A DNA stretch of 22,690 nucleotides from Clostridia bacterium (GCA_900770185.1 CAAGJM010000036.1:1-22690); one strand, 5' to 3'. Numbered from the stretch's first letter, positions 5,298 to 14,183 are shown. Translations and numbers: made by a program. The notes: a model not told the origin generated them from the letters alone.

Positions 5298-6142
5298 GAA
5301 TAGGTATAATCGGCTTAGGGTTGATGGGCGGTTCGTTCGGGCGCACGCTCGTAAAACAAGGCGTTCACGAAGTTTTCGGGTACGATATATCCCCCGCCGT
5401 TATGGAAAAGGCGGAACTTATTAAAGCGTTTAACGGCGTTTTAGACGATAAAGCGGTCAAAAATATAGATATGCTTATCGTCGCAACCACGCCGGACGTT
5501 TTTAAACCCGCCGTCGAAAAAGTTATAAAAGACCTTAAAAATGGTGCGATTATCGTTGATTTTTGCGGCGTAAAGCGTAAAATTATGGGCGATATGGCTT
5601 CTCTTCAAAAAACGCGCCCCGACCTTGTGTTTATCGGCGGGCACCCCATGGCAGGCAGAGAGTTTTCGGGCATAGAGCACGCTATAACGACGCTTTTTGA
5701 CAAAGCGTCGATGATACTCGTCAACTTAAACGCGGACGTTTTCGCGCTCGATAAAGTTAAAAAATTCTTCTTGTCGGTTGGGTTTTCGGAAGTCGTTATA
5801 ACTTCGGCGGATAACCACGACGCGATGATTGCTTACACGTCGCAACTTTGTCACGTCGTATCGAACGCGTTTATTAAAAATAAAACCGCCGAAAAACACT
5901 TCGGCTACTCGGCGGGCAGCTACAAAGACCTTACCCGCGTTGCCCGTTTAAACCCCGATATGTGGACGGAACTTATGTTCGATAACGGCGATAAGCTGTT
6001 ATCGGAACTAAGCGAATATATAGATAACCTTACGAAATATCGCGACGCTTTGGCGGCGGGCGACAGGGCGGCGTTTAAAGAGCTTTTAAGCGAGGGCAAT
6101 GCAAGAAAACTCGCAATAGACACAAAAAGCGGCAAAAATTAA
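5294..6142 (+). CDS. tyrA: Prephenate dehydrogenase
   Basis: Oxidative decarboxylation of prephenate to 4-hydroxyphenylpyruvate, the committed step to tyrosine. It has 282 residues. The N-terminal Rossmann fold begins MRIGIIGLGLMGGS, and the acidic Asp31 at the end of strand 2 (GYD) suggests NAD rather than NADP. The family motif GGHPMAGRE occupies 115-123; His187 (SQLCHVV) and GSYKDLTRVA (208-217) belong to the prephenate pocket and C-terminal helical domain. No ACT or chorismate mutase domain is fused, so feedback by Tyr would need another route. An arogenate dehydrogenase activity cannot be excluded. It overlaps aroF by 4 bp and is followed after 9 bp by aroB. Confidence 0.94.
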   Translation: MRIGIIGLGLMGGSFGRTLVKQGVHEVFGYDISPAVMEKAELIKAFNGVLDDKAVKNIDMLIVATTPDVFKPAVEKVIKDLKNGAIIVDFCGVKRKIMGDMASLQKTRPDLVFIGGHPMAGREFSGIEHAITTLFDKASMILVNLNADVFALDKVKKFFLSVGFSEVVITSADNHDAMIAYTSQLCHVVSNAFIKNKTAEKHFGYSAGSYKDLTRVARLNPDMWTELMFDNGDKLLSELSEYIDNLTKYRDALAAGDRAAFKELLSEGNARKLAIDTKSGKN

Positions 6143-6151
6143 GGAGAAATT

Positions 6152-7168
6152 ATGCTTAAATTAAGCGTTTCCGCGTCGAAAAATTACGATATCACGATAT
6201 CCGATAATTTATCCGCATTAGATAAAGCGTTGAAAGTTTTAAAAGGCGACAAAGTTGCGGTTATAACCGACGACAAGGTAAACGCGCTTTATAAGACCGC
6301 GCTCGACGAGTTTTTAACGGATAAAAAAGTGTTTAAATTCGTCGTCAGGGCGGGCGAAGACAGTAAAAACGCCGAAAACTACCTTGAAATTTTAAACTAC
6401 CTTGCCGAAAACGGGTTTTTGCGTTCCGACGGTATAATCGCCCTCGGCGGCGGGGTCGTGGGCGACTTGGCGGCGTTTGCGGCGTCAACCTATATGCGCG
6501 GCATAAAATTGTTTATGATTCCGACGAGTCTGCTTTCTATGGTCGATTCGTCCGTCGGCGGAAAGACGGCAATCAATCTTAAAACGGGCAAAAACCTGTG
6601 CGGAACGTTTTATCAGCCGGACGGGGTATACGTCTCCCTTGAATTTTTAAAAACGCTCCCCGCGCGCGAAGTATCATCCGGCTACGGCGAAATCATCAAG
6701 TACGCATTTTTGGGCGACGTCACAAAGGAAGATATAGTAAAACCCGTAAGCGAAAAATTAATTTACAAATGCCTTAAAATCAAGCGCGATATTGTCGAAA
6801 GCGACGAAAAGGAAAGCGGCGCGCGCAAACTTTTAAACTTAGGTCACACCGTCGGGCACGCCATAGAGCGGTTGAGCGGTTTTACTCTAAGCCACGGCGA
6901 TTGCGTAATAAAAGGCTTATATTCCGCGCTTAAACTCTCTAAAAAAATTAACGGCTTAACGGCGGACAAGTATAACGAAGCTTACGATATAATCTCGTGC
7001 AAAAATCACGACTTATCTTGCCCGTTTACCGAAAACGATATAATAAATCTTATAAAGGTTGACAAAAAAAGCGGCGCGGACTTTGTTGACTTCGTGCTTA
7101 TAAATAACGACTTAAAAGGCGAAATCAAAAAAATCGAATTTAAAAGTCTTCACGGAAACATTTTATGA
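6152..7168 (+). CDS. aroB: 3-dehydroquinate synthase
   Basis: Converts DAHP to 3-dehydroquinate using NAD+ and a divalent metal, normally Zn2+ or Co2+. At 338 residues it is slightly shorter than typical AroB (about 350-360). Visible motifs are the NAD-binding GGGVVGDLAAFAASTYMRG (99-117), PTSLLSMVDSSVGGKTAIN (124-142), KNLCGTFYQP (147-156) and SGYGEIIKYA (176-185). GHTVGHAIE (231-239) and LSHGD (246-250) follow. Glu180, a His of GHTVGHAIE and His248 are the expected metal ligands. The ribosome binding site AAGGAG is well placed after tyrA. The stop overlaps aroA (ATGA). Confidence 0.95.
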   Translation: MLKLSVSASKNYDITISDNLSALDKALKVLKGDKVAVITDDKVNALYKTALDEFLTDKKVFKFVVRAGEDSKNAENYLEILNYLAENGFLRSDGIIALGGGVVGDLAAFAASTYMRGIKLFMIPTSLLSMVDSSVGGKTAINLKTGKNLCGTFYQPDGVYVSLEFLKTLPAREVSSGYGEIIKYAFLGDVTKEDIVKPVSEKLIYKCLKIKRDIVESDEKESGARKLLNLGHTVGHAIERLSGFTLSHGDCVIKGLYSALKLSKKINGLTADKYNEAYDIISCKNHDLSCPFTENDIINLIKVDKKSGADFVDFVLINNDLKGEIKKIEFKSLHGNIL

Positions 7169-8433
7169 ACGCATATATAACCCCCGCTAAGTTAAACGGC
7201 GAAATAACCGCGCCGACCAGCAAGTCCTACGCGCACAGGCTTATGATAGCCGCGTTTTTAAGCGGCGACGGAACGGTCGAAAACGTGACCTTTTCAAAGG
7301 ACGCTTACGCCACCGTAAACGTTTTAAAAGCGCTTGGCGGAAAAGTCGAAATCAGCGGCAATTCGGTTAAAATAACCCGCGCAAAAAGTTGCGGCGCCCG
7401 CGATGAAGAGCGCTCGGCCGGCGGCTATGCGCTTGCAAACGCTATCGAAAGCGGCTCTACGCTCAGGTTTTTGCTGCCCGTAGCGGCGGCGCTCGGCAAA
7501 AAAGTGGAATTTACGGGCGAAGAAGGGCTTTTGAAAAGACCCTTTAAGCAGTTGACCGATTGCTTAAACGAGCGCGGCGCGAAAATCGACGGGCTTAAAG
7601 TTTCGGGCAAGCTTAAAAGCGGCGAATTCAAAATAACCGCAAGCGTAAGTTCGCAGTTTATAAGCGGTTTATTGTTTGCATTGCCGCTTTTGGACGGCGA
7701 CAGCGAGATAGTTTTGGACGGCGAGCAGGTTAGCAAAAGTTACGTCGATATTACGATAGACGTGCTTAAACTTTACGGCATAGAGATTACGCCCTCAAAA
7801 AGCGGCTACTTTATAAAAGGAAACCAAACCTATAAGAGCGGCAAAACGGTTAAAGTGGAAGGCGACTGGTCGGGCGCGGCGTTTTATCTTTCGGCGGGCG
7901 CGATAAACGGTGAAATAACCGTTAAGGGTTTAAACCCCGAAAGCGTGCAGGGCGACAGAAAGATAATCGGCGTTTTAAAGCGTTTCGGCGCAAGCGTAAC
8001 GGTTTCGGAGGGCGGCGTTACGGTTAAACGTAACGAACTTAACGGAACGACGGTTGACCTTGAAGATATCCCCGATTTAGGGCAGATTATATCCGTCGTC
8101 GCGGCGTACGCTACGGGCGAAACGGTTTTAAAAAGCGTAAACAGGCTTAAAATAAAGGAAAGCGACAGGCTTAAAGCAATAACCGATATGTTAAGCGTTT
8201 CGGGCATTGCGTATTATAGCGCGGACGACGAACTTAAAATTTACGGCGGCGCGCCGAAAGGCGGAAGTTTTTCGGGCGGCAACGACCATAGAACGGTTAT
8301 GTCCTGCGCGGTTTTAGCGGCAAACGCTATTGGCGAAACGCAGATAACGGACGCGGAAGCGATAAATAAGTCGTACCCCGACTTTTTTAAAGATTATAAA
8401 ATTTTGGGCGGAACGGTAAATGGCGATATTTAA
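7165..8433 (+). CDS. aroA: 5-enolpyruvylshikimate-3-phosphate synthase
   Basis: Transfers the enolpyruvyl group of PEP to shikimate 3-phosphate. It has 422 residues, normal for the family. The substrate-binding start TSKSYAHR (18-25; Lys20, Ser21, Arg25), ESGSTLRFL (95-103), SSQFISGLL (162-170), the catalytic Asp in DIPDLGQ (Asp304), KESDRL (331-336), NDHRTVM (373-379) and KSYPDFF (402-408) are all present. In the glyphosate-relevant loop the Gly equivalent to E. coli Gly96 is kept, but the following Thr97-Ala-Met-Arg-Pro101 reads Ser-Thr-Leu-Arg-Phe, a Clostridia-like variant far from class I enzymes. It overlaps aroB by 4 bp and aroC by 14 bp. Confidence 0.95.
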   Translation: MNAYITPAKLNGEITAPTSKSYAHRLMIAAFLSGDGTVENVTFSKDAYATVNVLKALGGKVEISGNSVKITRAKSCGARDEERSAGGYALANAIESGSTLRFLLPVAAALGKKVEFTGEEGLLKRPFKQLTDCLNERGAKIDGLKVSGKLKSGEFKITASVSSQFISGLLFALPLLDGDSEIVLDGEQVSKSYVDITIDVLKLYGIEITPSKSGYFIKGNQTYKSGKTVKVEGDWSGAAFYLSAGAINGEITVKGLNPESVQGDRKIIGVLKRFGASVTVSEGGVTVKRNELNGTTVDLEDIPDLGQIISVVAAYATGETVLKSVNRLKIKESDRLKAITDMLSVSGIAYYSADDELKIYGGAPKGGSFSGGNDHRTVMSCAVLAANAIGETQITDAEAINKSYPDFFKDYKILGGTVNGDI

Positions 8434-9487
8434 CGGCGACAGTTTAAAAATAGAAATTTACGGCGAGTCGCACGCCGAAAAAATAGGCGTTAAGGTTTCG
8501 GGCATGCCGAAGTTTACTTTCAGCGAAGCAAAACTTAGCGAATTTTTAGCCCGCCGTAAAGCGAGCGGGCAGGTGTATTCAACCGCGCGTAAAGAAGACG
8601 ATATCCCCGTTTTCGGCGGCGTTGACGGTACGACCGTATGCGGCGAATTCACCGCCGATATATTCAATAAAAACGTTAAAAGTTCCGACTACGGCGAGCT
8701 TTACGGCAAACCGCGCCCGTCGCACGCCGACTATGCGTCTTATTTAAAGGACGGCACGCTCGACTATCGCGGCGGCGGCAGATTTTCCGGGCGTTTAACC
8801 GCGCCTCTTTGCGTAGCGGGCGGAATTATAAAGCAGTACTTAAAATCGCTCGGCATAGAAGTTCTTGCGTACGTGCAGTCGATAGGCGGCGTCGAAGGCA
8901 AAAGTTATTTAAGCGGCGAAGTTAAAAAAGAAGAAATTATATCTTCGCAAAAAAGCGGCTTCCCGTCGCTAACTATGGGCGATAAAATGCTTGACGAAAT
9001 TGCCGCCGCAAAAGCTGACCTCGATAGCGTCGGCGGAGTGATAGAGTGCCTTGTTTACGGCTTAAAAGGCGGCGTGGGCGAAAACTTGTTCGAGGGTTTG
9101 GAAGGTAAGATTGCGTCGCTTATATACGCCGTACCCGCCGTTAAAGGGGTGGAATTCGGCGCAGGGTTTAACTTAACCGGAATGCGCGGCAGCGCGGCGA
9201 ACGATCAGATGGAATATTGCGGCGACAAGGTTAAATTTTTAACCAACAATTCGGGCGGCATAAACGGCGGCATATCTAACGGAAACGTTATTACCATGCG
9301 CGTTGCCGTAAAGCCTACCCCCAGCATTGCAAAGAAGCAAAAAACGGTCGATTTAATAAATAAAAAGAGCGTTGAAATAGAAATTAAAGGTCGGCACGAC
9401 GCTTGCATCGTCCCCCGCGCGGTTCCTTGCATAGAAAGCGCGGTCGCCATCGCGATTGCCGACGAACTAATTAAGAACAACAAATAA
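8420..9487 (+). CDS. aroC: Chorismate synthase
   Basis: FMN-dependent anti-1,4-elimination of phosphate from EPSP to give chorismate, the branch-point metabolite. It has 355 residues. GESH (15-18, catalytic His18), RPSHADY (99-105, His102), DYRGGGRFSGR (115-125) and the C-terminal RHDACIVPRAVPCIE are recognisable. The usual RPGHADY and GRSSARET motifs are changed to RPSHADY and GRFSGRLT; the GGGxFSGRLTAP form matches a clade I recall from gut Firmicutes, so this is probably a family variant rather than loss of function. Which reductant maintains the FMN is not evident. Translation begins inside aroA, 14 bp before its stop, a sign of coupling. The gap to pheA is 21 bp with its own ribosome binding site. 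Confidence 0.94.
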   Translation: MAIFNGDSLKIEIYGESHAEKIGVKVSGMPKFTFSEAKLSEFLARRKASGQVYSTARKEDDIPVFGGVDGTTVCGEFTADIFNKNVKSSDYGELYGKPRPSHADYASYLKDGTLDYRGGGRFSGRLTAPLCVAGGIIKQYLKSLGIEVLAYVQSIGGVEGKSYLSGEVKKEEIISSQKSGFPSLTMGDKMLDEIAAAKADLDSVGGVIECLVYGLKGGVGENLFEGLEGKIASLIYAVPAVKGVEFGAGFNLTGMRGSAANDQMEYCGDKVKFLTNNSGGINGGISNGNVITMRVAVKPTPSIAKKQKTVDLINKKSVEIEIKGRHDACIVPRAVPCIESAVAIAIADELIKNNK

Positions 9488-9508
9488 TCGAACTATAGGA
9501 GAACTTTT

Positions 9509-10651
9509 ATGGAAAACTTAACCGATATAAGAAACGAAATAGACAAAGTCGACGACGAGTTGCTTGCGCTTTGGCTTAAAAGAATGGAACTTTCAAAGGA
9601 AGTTGCCGAAAATAAAAAAGCTACGGGCAAAAAAGTAACCGACAGTGCGCGTGAAAACGAAATCGTTTATCGCTTAGCCGAAAAAACGCCCGAAGAACTC
9701 CGCATTTATTTAAAAGAAGTTTACAGCGCGATTTTTGCAACCGGTAAGGCTTATCAAAGCGTAACTTTATCTGTCGGCTCGCCGACGATTGACAAGGTGA
9801 ACGCGCTTATCTCGGCGGGGCTTAAAGACTTCCCCACGACCGCGACCGTCGCGTGTCAGGGCGTAAGCGGCTCTAACAGCGAGGCCGCCGCAAAAAGGGT
9901 TTTCCCCATTCTCCGCGCAACTTATTTCAAGACTTTCGAAGGCGTTTTCTCGGCGGTCGATAAAGGGCTTTGCAAGTACGGCGTTTTGCCGATCGAAAAC
10001 AGCAACGCAGGCTCCGTCATCCCCGTTTACGACTTGATGAAGAAGTATAACTTCCACATCGTCCGCGCGGTAAGGCTTCAGATAAACCACGCGCTTTGCG
10101 CAGTCGGCGGCGCGACTATGAAAGATATAAAAACCGTTTATTCGCACCCGCAAGCGCTTTCGCAGTGCGCCGAATTTATTAAAAAAGCGGGCTTAAACGC
10201 CGTTGAGGCTGAAAACACCGCCACCGCCGCGAAAGAACTCGCCGAAAGGGGGGTTAAGTCGGAAGCGGTTTTATGCTCGGTCGAATGTGCGGAAAAATAC
10301 GGACTTAACATTTTAGAGCGTTCCGTTCAGGACAACGCTTTCAATTACACCCGCTTTATCGTCATCAGCAAAGATTTAGAGCTTTACCCCGAAAGCGACA
10401 AAATAAGCGTTTTAACCAGCTTATCGCACGAACCGGGAAGTTTAAACAGAACGCTTGCAAGGTTCGCGGCGCTCGGCTTGAACTTAACCAAAATCGAATC
10501 CCGCCCGATATCGGGTACGGAGTATGAATTTATGTTTTACTTCGACTTCGAAGGGAGCGTCGTCAGCAAAAACGTTCAGACGGTTATCGCCGAACTCGAA
10601 AACGGCTCGGATAACTTCGTGCTGCTCGGAAGCTATAAAGAAGTTTTATGA
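9509..10651 (+). CDS. pheA: Bifunctional chorismate mutase / prephenate dehydratase with ACT domain (P-protein)
   Basis: Converts chorismate to prephenate and prephenate to phenylpyruvate, the Phe branch. It has 380 residues in three parts. An AroQ-type chorismate mutase occupies 1-85 (DIRNEIDKVDDELLALWLKR). The prephenate dehydratase occupies about 112-288, with GVLPIENSNAGSV at 158-170, YSHPQALSQC at 211-220 and the catalytic NYTRF at 279-283. An ACT domain covers about 298-372, with EPGSL and KIESRP (328-333), the Phe-binding signature, so Phe feedback inhibition is expected. The usual GxxGxFS start of the dehydratase reads CQGVSGSNSEAA here, a mild divergence. GGAG precedes the ATG. It overlaps the next gene by 4 bp. 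Confidence 0.95.
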   Translation: MENLTDIRNEIDKVDDELLALWLKRMELSKEVAENKKATGKKVTDSARENEIVYRLAEKTPEELRIYLKEVYSAIFATGKAYQSVTLSVGSPTIDKVNALISAGLKDFPTTATVACQGVSGSNSEAAAKRVFPILRATYFKTFEGVFSAVDKGLCKYGVLPIENSNAGSVIPVYDLMKKYNFHIVRAVRLQINHALCAVGGATMKDIKTVYSHPQALSQCAEFIKKAGLNAVEAENTATAAKELAERGVKSEAVLCSVECAEKYGLNILERSVQDNAFNYTRFIVISKDLELYPESDKISVLTSLSHEPGSLNRTLARFAALGLNLTKIESRPISGTEYEFMFYFDFEGSVVSKNVQTVIAELENGSDNFVLLGSYKEVL

Positions 10652-11874
10652 AATTCGCGCTTATCGGCGAAAAATTGCCGCACAGTTATTCAAAAGAAAT
10701 ACACGAAGCGTTTGGTTTAAACTACACCCTTAACGAAGTCGAGAAGGGCGGCGTAGAGCGATTTTTTAAAGAAAACGACTACGACGGGTTTAACGTAACC
10801 ATTCCGTATAAAATCGAAGTTATAAGGTATATAGACAAGTTGAGCGAAACCGCGGCGCGCGTGGGGTCGGTCAACACCGTCAAAAAGGTCGACGGCAAGT
10901 ATTACGGATATAATACCGACGTCGGCGGCATGCGCTATATGCTTAAACGGGCGGGCGTCGGCGTTAAAGATAAAACGGTGCTTATTTTAGGCAGCGGCGG
11001 AACTTCGCTTACGGCGCGCGCGCTTTGCGACGAGGACGGGGCGAAAAAATATTACGTCGTCAGCCGCAGCGGCGAGATAAATTACGACAACTGCTACGCG
11101 CTTAAAGGCGTTCAGATAATTATCAACTGCACTCCCGTCGGAATGTATCCGAACGTAGACGCATGCCCCGTAGATTTAACGCGCTTTAACGGCTTGGAAG
11201 GGGTTTTCGACTGCATTTATAACCCCGACAAAACCGATTTGTTAAACGCGGCGGAAAGTTTGAAAATTAAGTGCAGCAACGGGCTTTCGATGCTCGTTAT
11301 GCAAGCCGCCCTTGCCGAAAAAATCTGGACGGGCGCGGACGTTTTTGACGAAGAAGTCGAAAGGGTTATTAAGCAAATAGCCCTTAACAAAATCAATATA
11401 GTTTTATCGGGCATGCCGTCGTCGGGCAAAAGCGTAATCGGGCGCGAGGTTGCGAATATTTTACACCGAGAGTTTATCGACACCGACGAAGAAGTCGTCG
11501 AACTTAGCGGTAAAACCCCCGCCGAAATAATAGTCAGCGAGGGCGAAAAGGCGTTCAGAGAGGTTGAAACCGTCGCGATTAAAAACGCCGCTAAACTAAG
11601 CGGGGTCGTAATAGCGATAGGGGGCGGCGGAATCTTGCGCGACGAAAACGTTCACGCTTTAAAGCGCAACGGAAAAATTTGCTTTTTAGAGCGCGATTTA
11701 AGTTTGCTTACAAGCACAAATCGCCCGTTGTCCGAAAGAAACGGGATAGAGAAGCTTTATAACGACAGAAAGGACAAATATTTCAGTACGGCGGATTTTA
11801 CCGTTAAAAACGATAAAGACGCGCTAAGCGTTGCGAAGGAGATTATTTTAAAGTATGAAAATTCTTGTGATTAA
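10648..11874 (+). CDS. aroE-aroK: Fused shikimate dehydrogenase - shikimate kinase (AroE-AroK)
   Basis: One 408-residue chain joins two consecutive pathway steps, 3-dehydroshikimate to shikimate and then to shikimate 3-phosphate. Residues 1-243 are AroE: HSYSK (12-16), NVTIPYK (49-55, catalytic Lys55), NTD (89-91), the nucleotide-binding LILGSGGTS (112-120) and GMYPN near 165-169. Residues about 248-405 are AroK: P-loop GMPSSGKS (255-262), Asp280 and Arg304 for shikimate binding, GGGGILR (325-331), and RPL at 359-361 in the lid. A linker of only a few residues separates them. AroE is unusually short (usual length about 270), apparently trimmed at its C-terminus. No frameshift or internal start with a ribosome binding site is visible at the junction, so it is a real fusion. 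It overlaps aroQ by 20 bp. Confidence 0.95.
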   Translation: MKFALIGEKLPHSYSKEIHEAFGLNYTLNEVEKGGVERFFKENDYDGFNVTIPYKIEVIRYIDKLSETAARVGSVNTVKKVDGKYYGYNTDVGGMRYMLKRAGVGVKDKTVLILGSGGTSLTARALCDEDGAKKYYVVSRSGEINYDNCYALKGVQIIINCTPVGMYPNVDACPVDLTRFNGLEGVFDCIYNPDKTDLLNAAESLKIKCSNGLSMLVMQAALAEKIWTGADVFDEEVERVIKQIALNKINIVLSGMPSSGKSVIGREVANILHREFIDTDEEVVELSGKTPAEIIVSEGEKAFREVETVAIKNAAKLSGVVIAIGGGGILRDENVHALKRNGKICFLERDLSLLTSTNRPLSERNGIEKLYNDRKDKYFSTADFTVKNDKDALSVAKEIILKYENSCD

Positions 11875-12283
11875 CGGGCCGAACCTTAACATGCTCGGCA
11901 TACGCGAGCCGAAACTTTACGGAAGCAACAACTTTAAAAATTTAATTAAGTACGTAAAAGCCGAAGCGAAAGCGTTGGGCGTAAAGGTTAGGTGTTTTCA
12001 GTCGAATTACGAGGGCGATATCGTCACCGCCATACAAAAAGCCTACAAAAAATTCGACGGAATCGTCATAAACGCGGGCGCATATACGCATACGAGCGTC
12101 GCTATTTTAGACGCGCTTAAAAGCGTAAACATTCCCACCGCCGAAGTGCATATAACCGACATTTCCGCGCGTGAAGAATTCAGAAAACTAAGTTACGTTT
12201 CTATGTTTGCGTCCGTAACCATAGTCGGCAAAGGTTTTGCGGGATACAAAGAAGCAATTGAATATCTTGTAAAAAATAAATAG
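11855..12283 (+). CDS. aroQ: Type II 3-dehydroquinate dehydratase
   Basis: Reversible dehydration of 3-dehydroquinate to 3-dehydroshikimate by the metal-free type II mechanism. At 142 residues it matches the dodecameric type II family, not AroD. NGPNLNMLG (7-15), catalytic Tyr22 in the lid (REPKLYG), QSNYEGDIV (49-57), NAGAYTHTS (73-81) and EVHI (97-100, His99) are all present. It begins inside the 3' end of aroE-aroK. As last gene of the operon it completes the set of seven common shikimate steps; a long palindrome follows 26 bp after its stop. Confidence 0.96.
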   Translation: MKILVINGPNLNMLGIREPKLYGSNNFKNLIKYVKAEAKALGVKVRCFQSNYEGDIVTAIQKAYKKFDGIVINAGAYTHTSVAILDALKSVNIPTAEVHITDISAREEFRKLSYVSMFASVTIVGKGFAGYKEAIEYLVKNK

Positions 12284-12309
12284 TTTCGGTTTTGTTTTTG
12301 AGTTTTATA

Positions 12310-12339
12310 TTAAAGCGGCGCGATATCGCGCCGCTTTAA
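12310..12339 (+). terminator. Hairpin ending the aromatic operon
   Basis: A 30-base perfect palindrome with arms TTAAAGCGGCGCGAT / ATCGCGCCGCTTTAA. The U-run after it is poor (AAATTTAT), so termination may be partial or may need a factor. Confidence 0.6.
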
Positions 12340-12417
12340 AAATTTATCGCGTGGCTTAATTGAGTTTAAAAAAATTATTTTAATATGCTTAAAATCGTAG
12401 CATTTTTATTTTTTTTG

Positions 12418-12426
12418 TGCTATACT
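12418..12426 (+). promoter_or_regulatory. Extended -10 promoter of tRNA-Pro
   Basis: TGC-TATACT, an extended -10 element, lies about 50 bases before the tRNA; the -35 position is poor. The predicted start is near 12433. Confidence 0.5.
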
Positions 12427-12475
12427 TGTTAAGCTAAATCGGTTTTCGGTAAAAAACCGCGTTAAATATTTAGTT

Positions 12476-12552
12476 CGAGGTGTAGCGCAGTTTGGTAGCG
12501 CGCTTGGTTCGGGACCAAGAGGTCGTGGGTTCAAGTCCCGTCACCTCGACCA
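12476..12552 (+). tRNA. tRNA-Pro (anticodon CGG)
   Basis: A 77-nt cloverleaf: acceptor CGAGGTG / CACCTCG with discriminator A and encoded CCA. The D arm is AGCGCAGTTTGGTAGCGC, the anticodon arm is CTTGG-TTCGGGA-CCAAG giving anticodon CGG for codon CCG, and the T arm is GTGGGTTCAAGTCCCGT. It has its own promoter and terminator, so it is independent of the aro operon. Confidence 0.96.
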
Positions 12553-12555
12553 TAT

Positions 12556-12587
12556 AAAAACGGCAGTGCTATTGCACCGCCGTTTTT
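12556..12587 (+). terminator. Intrinsic terminator of tRNA-Pro
   Basis: AAAAACGGC-A-GTGC, loop TATT, GCAC-C-GCCGTTTTT, ending in a U-run directly after the tRNA. Confidence 0.85.
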
Positions 12588-12594
12588 GTGATTT

Positions 12595-12631
12595 AAAATC
12601 GGTAGGCGTAAATTTACGCCGACCGATTTTT
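12595..12631 (-). terminator. Hairpin 3' of the purine permease
   Basis: Long inverted repeat AAAATCGGT-A-GGCGTAAA / TTTACGCC-G-ACCGATTTT, 16 bases after the permease stop on the minus strand. It may act on both strands. Confidence 0.65.
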
Positions 12632-12646
12632 ATGTTAAGTTTAATT

Positions 12647-14089
12647 TTAGTGGGTTAAGAAGAACATTGCAAGGAAAAGCGCGGTTATTATCCAGGTGCC
12701 TACCTTAATTTCTTTAACGTTGCCGGTGCAAAGCTTAATTACTACGTAAGAGATAAGACCGAACGCGATGCCGTAAGAAATGTTGTAAGTAAAGGGCATC
12801 ATCGCAACGGTTAAGAAGGCGGGAACTGCGACGGAAACGTCCGACCAGTCGATGTCTTTAACGCTGCCCATCATAAGCACGCCGACGTATATAAGCGCGG
12901 CGCCGTAAGCGTACGAGGGGATAAGTTTAGCAATCGGCGCAAGGAACAGCGCGATTAAGAACATGCCCGCCGTCACAAGCGAAGTTACGCCCGTTTTGCC
13001 GCCTGCCGCAACGCCTGCTGAAGATTCGACGAAAGTCGTAACGGTGGAAGTGCCGAGTACCGCGCCGGTGCAAGTCGCAACCGCGTCCGCAAGCATAGCC
13101 TTGTCCATATTCGGAACTTCGAAAGTGCCGTCGTCTTTTTTAGTAAGAAGATTGCCGCCGCGGCACGCGCCGTAAAGGGTGCCCATCGTGTCGAACATAT
13201 CAACCATGCAGAAAGCTAAAGCGGTGGTTATAAACAAAATAATAAGCCCGCCGACGGAGTGCCCGTCCGCATTAAGATAAGCCGAGAAGTTAAAGCCTTC
13301 GGTGAATACTTTGCCGAAAGTTTCTTTGCCGAACGCGACGAAAGGTTTAATGGGGTTAAGCGATAAAGTGTCCGCAAAGCCTTTATAAAAATCTTTAACG
13401 GTCAAGCCTAAAAGATAGTATAAAGCGGTGCCGCCGAGTATGCCCCACAAAATGGAGCCTTTAACTTTCTTGTGCGAAAGTACGGCTATTAAAAGAAGGG
13501 ACGCAACCGCCACGATAAGCGGCATGACGTTTGCCCAACCCGCTCCCCCCAAAAGGTTAAAGGAAGCAAGGGTAACGCCGGTAGAAGAACTGGGAACGAC
13601 AACCCCAGAGTCCTGCAAACCCAAAAACGCGATAAATAAGCCGATGCCCGCGGGGATAGCCGCTTTAACCGCGGCGGGGATAGCTTCGAATATAATTTTG
13701 CGAAGCCCCGTTGCCGTTAAAATTACGAAAAGCACGCCGTCCAAAAGAACGAACACAAGCGCGTTTGCGTAAGAAAAGCCGAGCGTAAAGCATACCGTGT
13801 AAACGAAGAATGCGTTAAGCCCCATGCCGGGCGCCTGCGCAAGCGGAAGGTTTGCAAGCAAGCCTATAAGTACGGTGCCTATAACCGCGGAAAGCGCGGT
13901 GGTTACGTACATTGCGTCAAACGAAACGCCGTCAAGCGCGGAGAACATGCCCGAGTTTACTACGAGTATGTACGCCATCGCAAGGAAGGTGGTTACGCCC
14001 GCGATGATTTCGGTCTTTGCGGTCGAGCCTTTCGCCGTGTAGCCGAACTTTTTATCGAAAAACGATTTCGACGTGTTTTGTGTGTCCAT
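12647..14089 (-). CDS. NCS2 family purine permease (AzgA/PbuG-like)
   Basis: Polytopic inner-membrane transporter of 480 residues, predicted to import a purine base (adenine, guanine or hypoxanthine) with protons. The N-terminal FFDKKFGYTAKGSTAKTEIIAG and GVTTFLAMAYILVVNSGMFS are the family opening; APGMGLNAFFVYTVC and the IPAGIGLFIAFLGLQ segment belong to the core substrate site. About a dozen hydrophobic segments follow. I chose the ATG at 14089 (MDTQNTSKSFF) because AGGAGA lies about 8 bases upstream; an upstream ATG at 14161 would fall outside the predicted transcript. A good promoter sits at 14150-14178. I looked for a purine riboswitch in the short leader and saw none. The exact substrate is unknown. 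Confidence 0.92.
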   Translation of the reverse strand: MDTQNTSKSFFDKKFGYTAKGSTAKTEIIAGVTTFLAMAYILVVNSGMFSALDGVSFDAMYVTTALSAVIGTVLIGLLANLPLAQAPGMGLNAFFVYTVCFTLGFSYANALVFVLLDGVLFVILTATGLRKIIFEAIPAAVKAAIPAGIGLFIAFLGLQDSGVVVPSSSTGVTLASFNLLGGAGWANVMPLIVAVASLLLIAVLSHKKVKGSILWGILGGTALYYLLGLTVKDFYKGFADTLSLNPIKPFVAFGKETFGKVFTEGFNFSAYLNADGHSVGGLIILFITTALAFCMVDMFDTMGTLYGACRGGNLLTKKDDGTFEVPNMDKAMLADAVATCTGAVLGTSTVTTFVESSAGVAAGGKTGVTSLVTAGMFLIALFLAPIAKLIPSYAYGAALIYVGVLMMGSVKDIDWSDVSVAVPAFLTVAMMPFTYNISYGIAFGLISYVVIKLCTGNVKEIKVGTWIITALFLAMFFLTH

Positions 14090-14149
14090 ATTTTTCTCCT
14101 GAAAATAATAATTGCCCGAAGCGGCTTTACCCGCCCCGAACAGTACACA

Positions 14150-14178
14150 ATTATAACACATAAATTTTATATAATCAA
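14150..14178 (-). promoter_or_regulatory. Promoter of the purine permease
   Basis: On the minus strand, TTGATT (14178-14173), a 17-base spacer, then TGT-TATAAT (extended -10; hexamer 14155-14150). The start point is near 14143, giving a leader of about 54 nt. Confidence 0.8.
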
Positions 14179-14183
14179 ACGTT

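Noticed and set aside
13428..13772. Open frame opposite the purine permease
   Set aside because: It is a shadow frame of the permease gene with no recognisable protein features.
14090..14149. Purine riboswitch before the NCS2 permease
   Set aside because: The leader is only about 54 nt and lacks the conserved three-way junction motifs.
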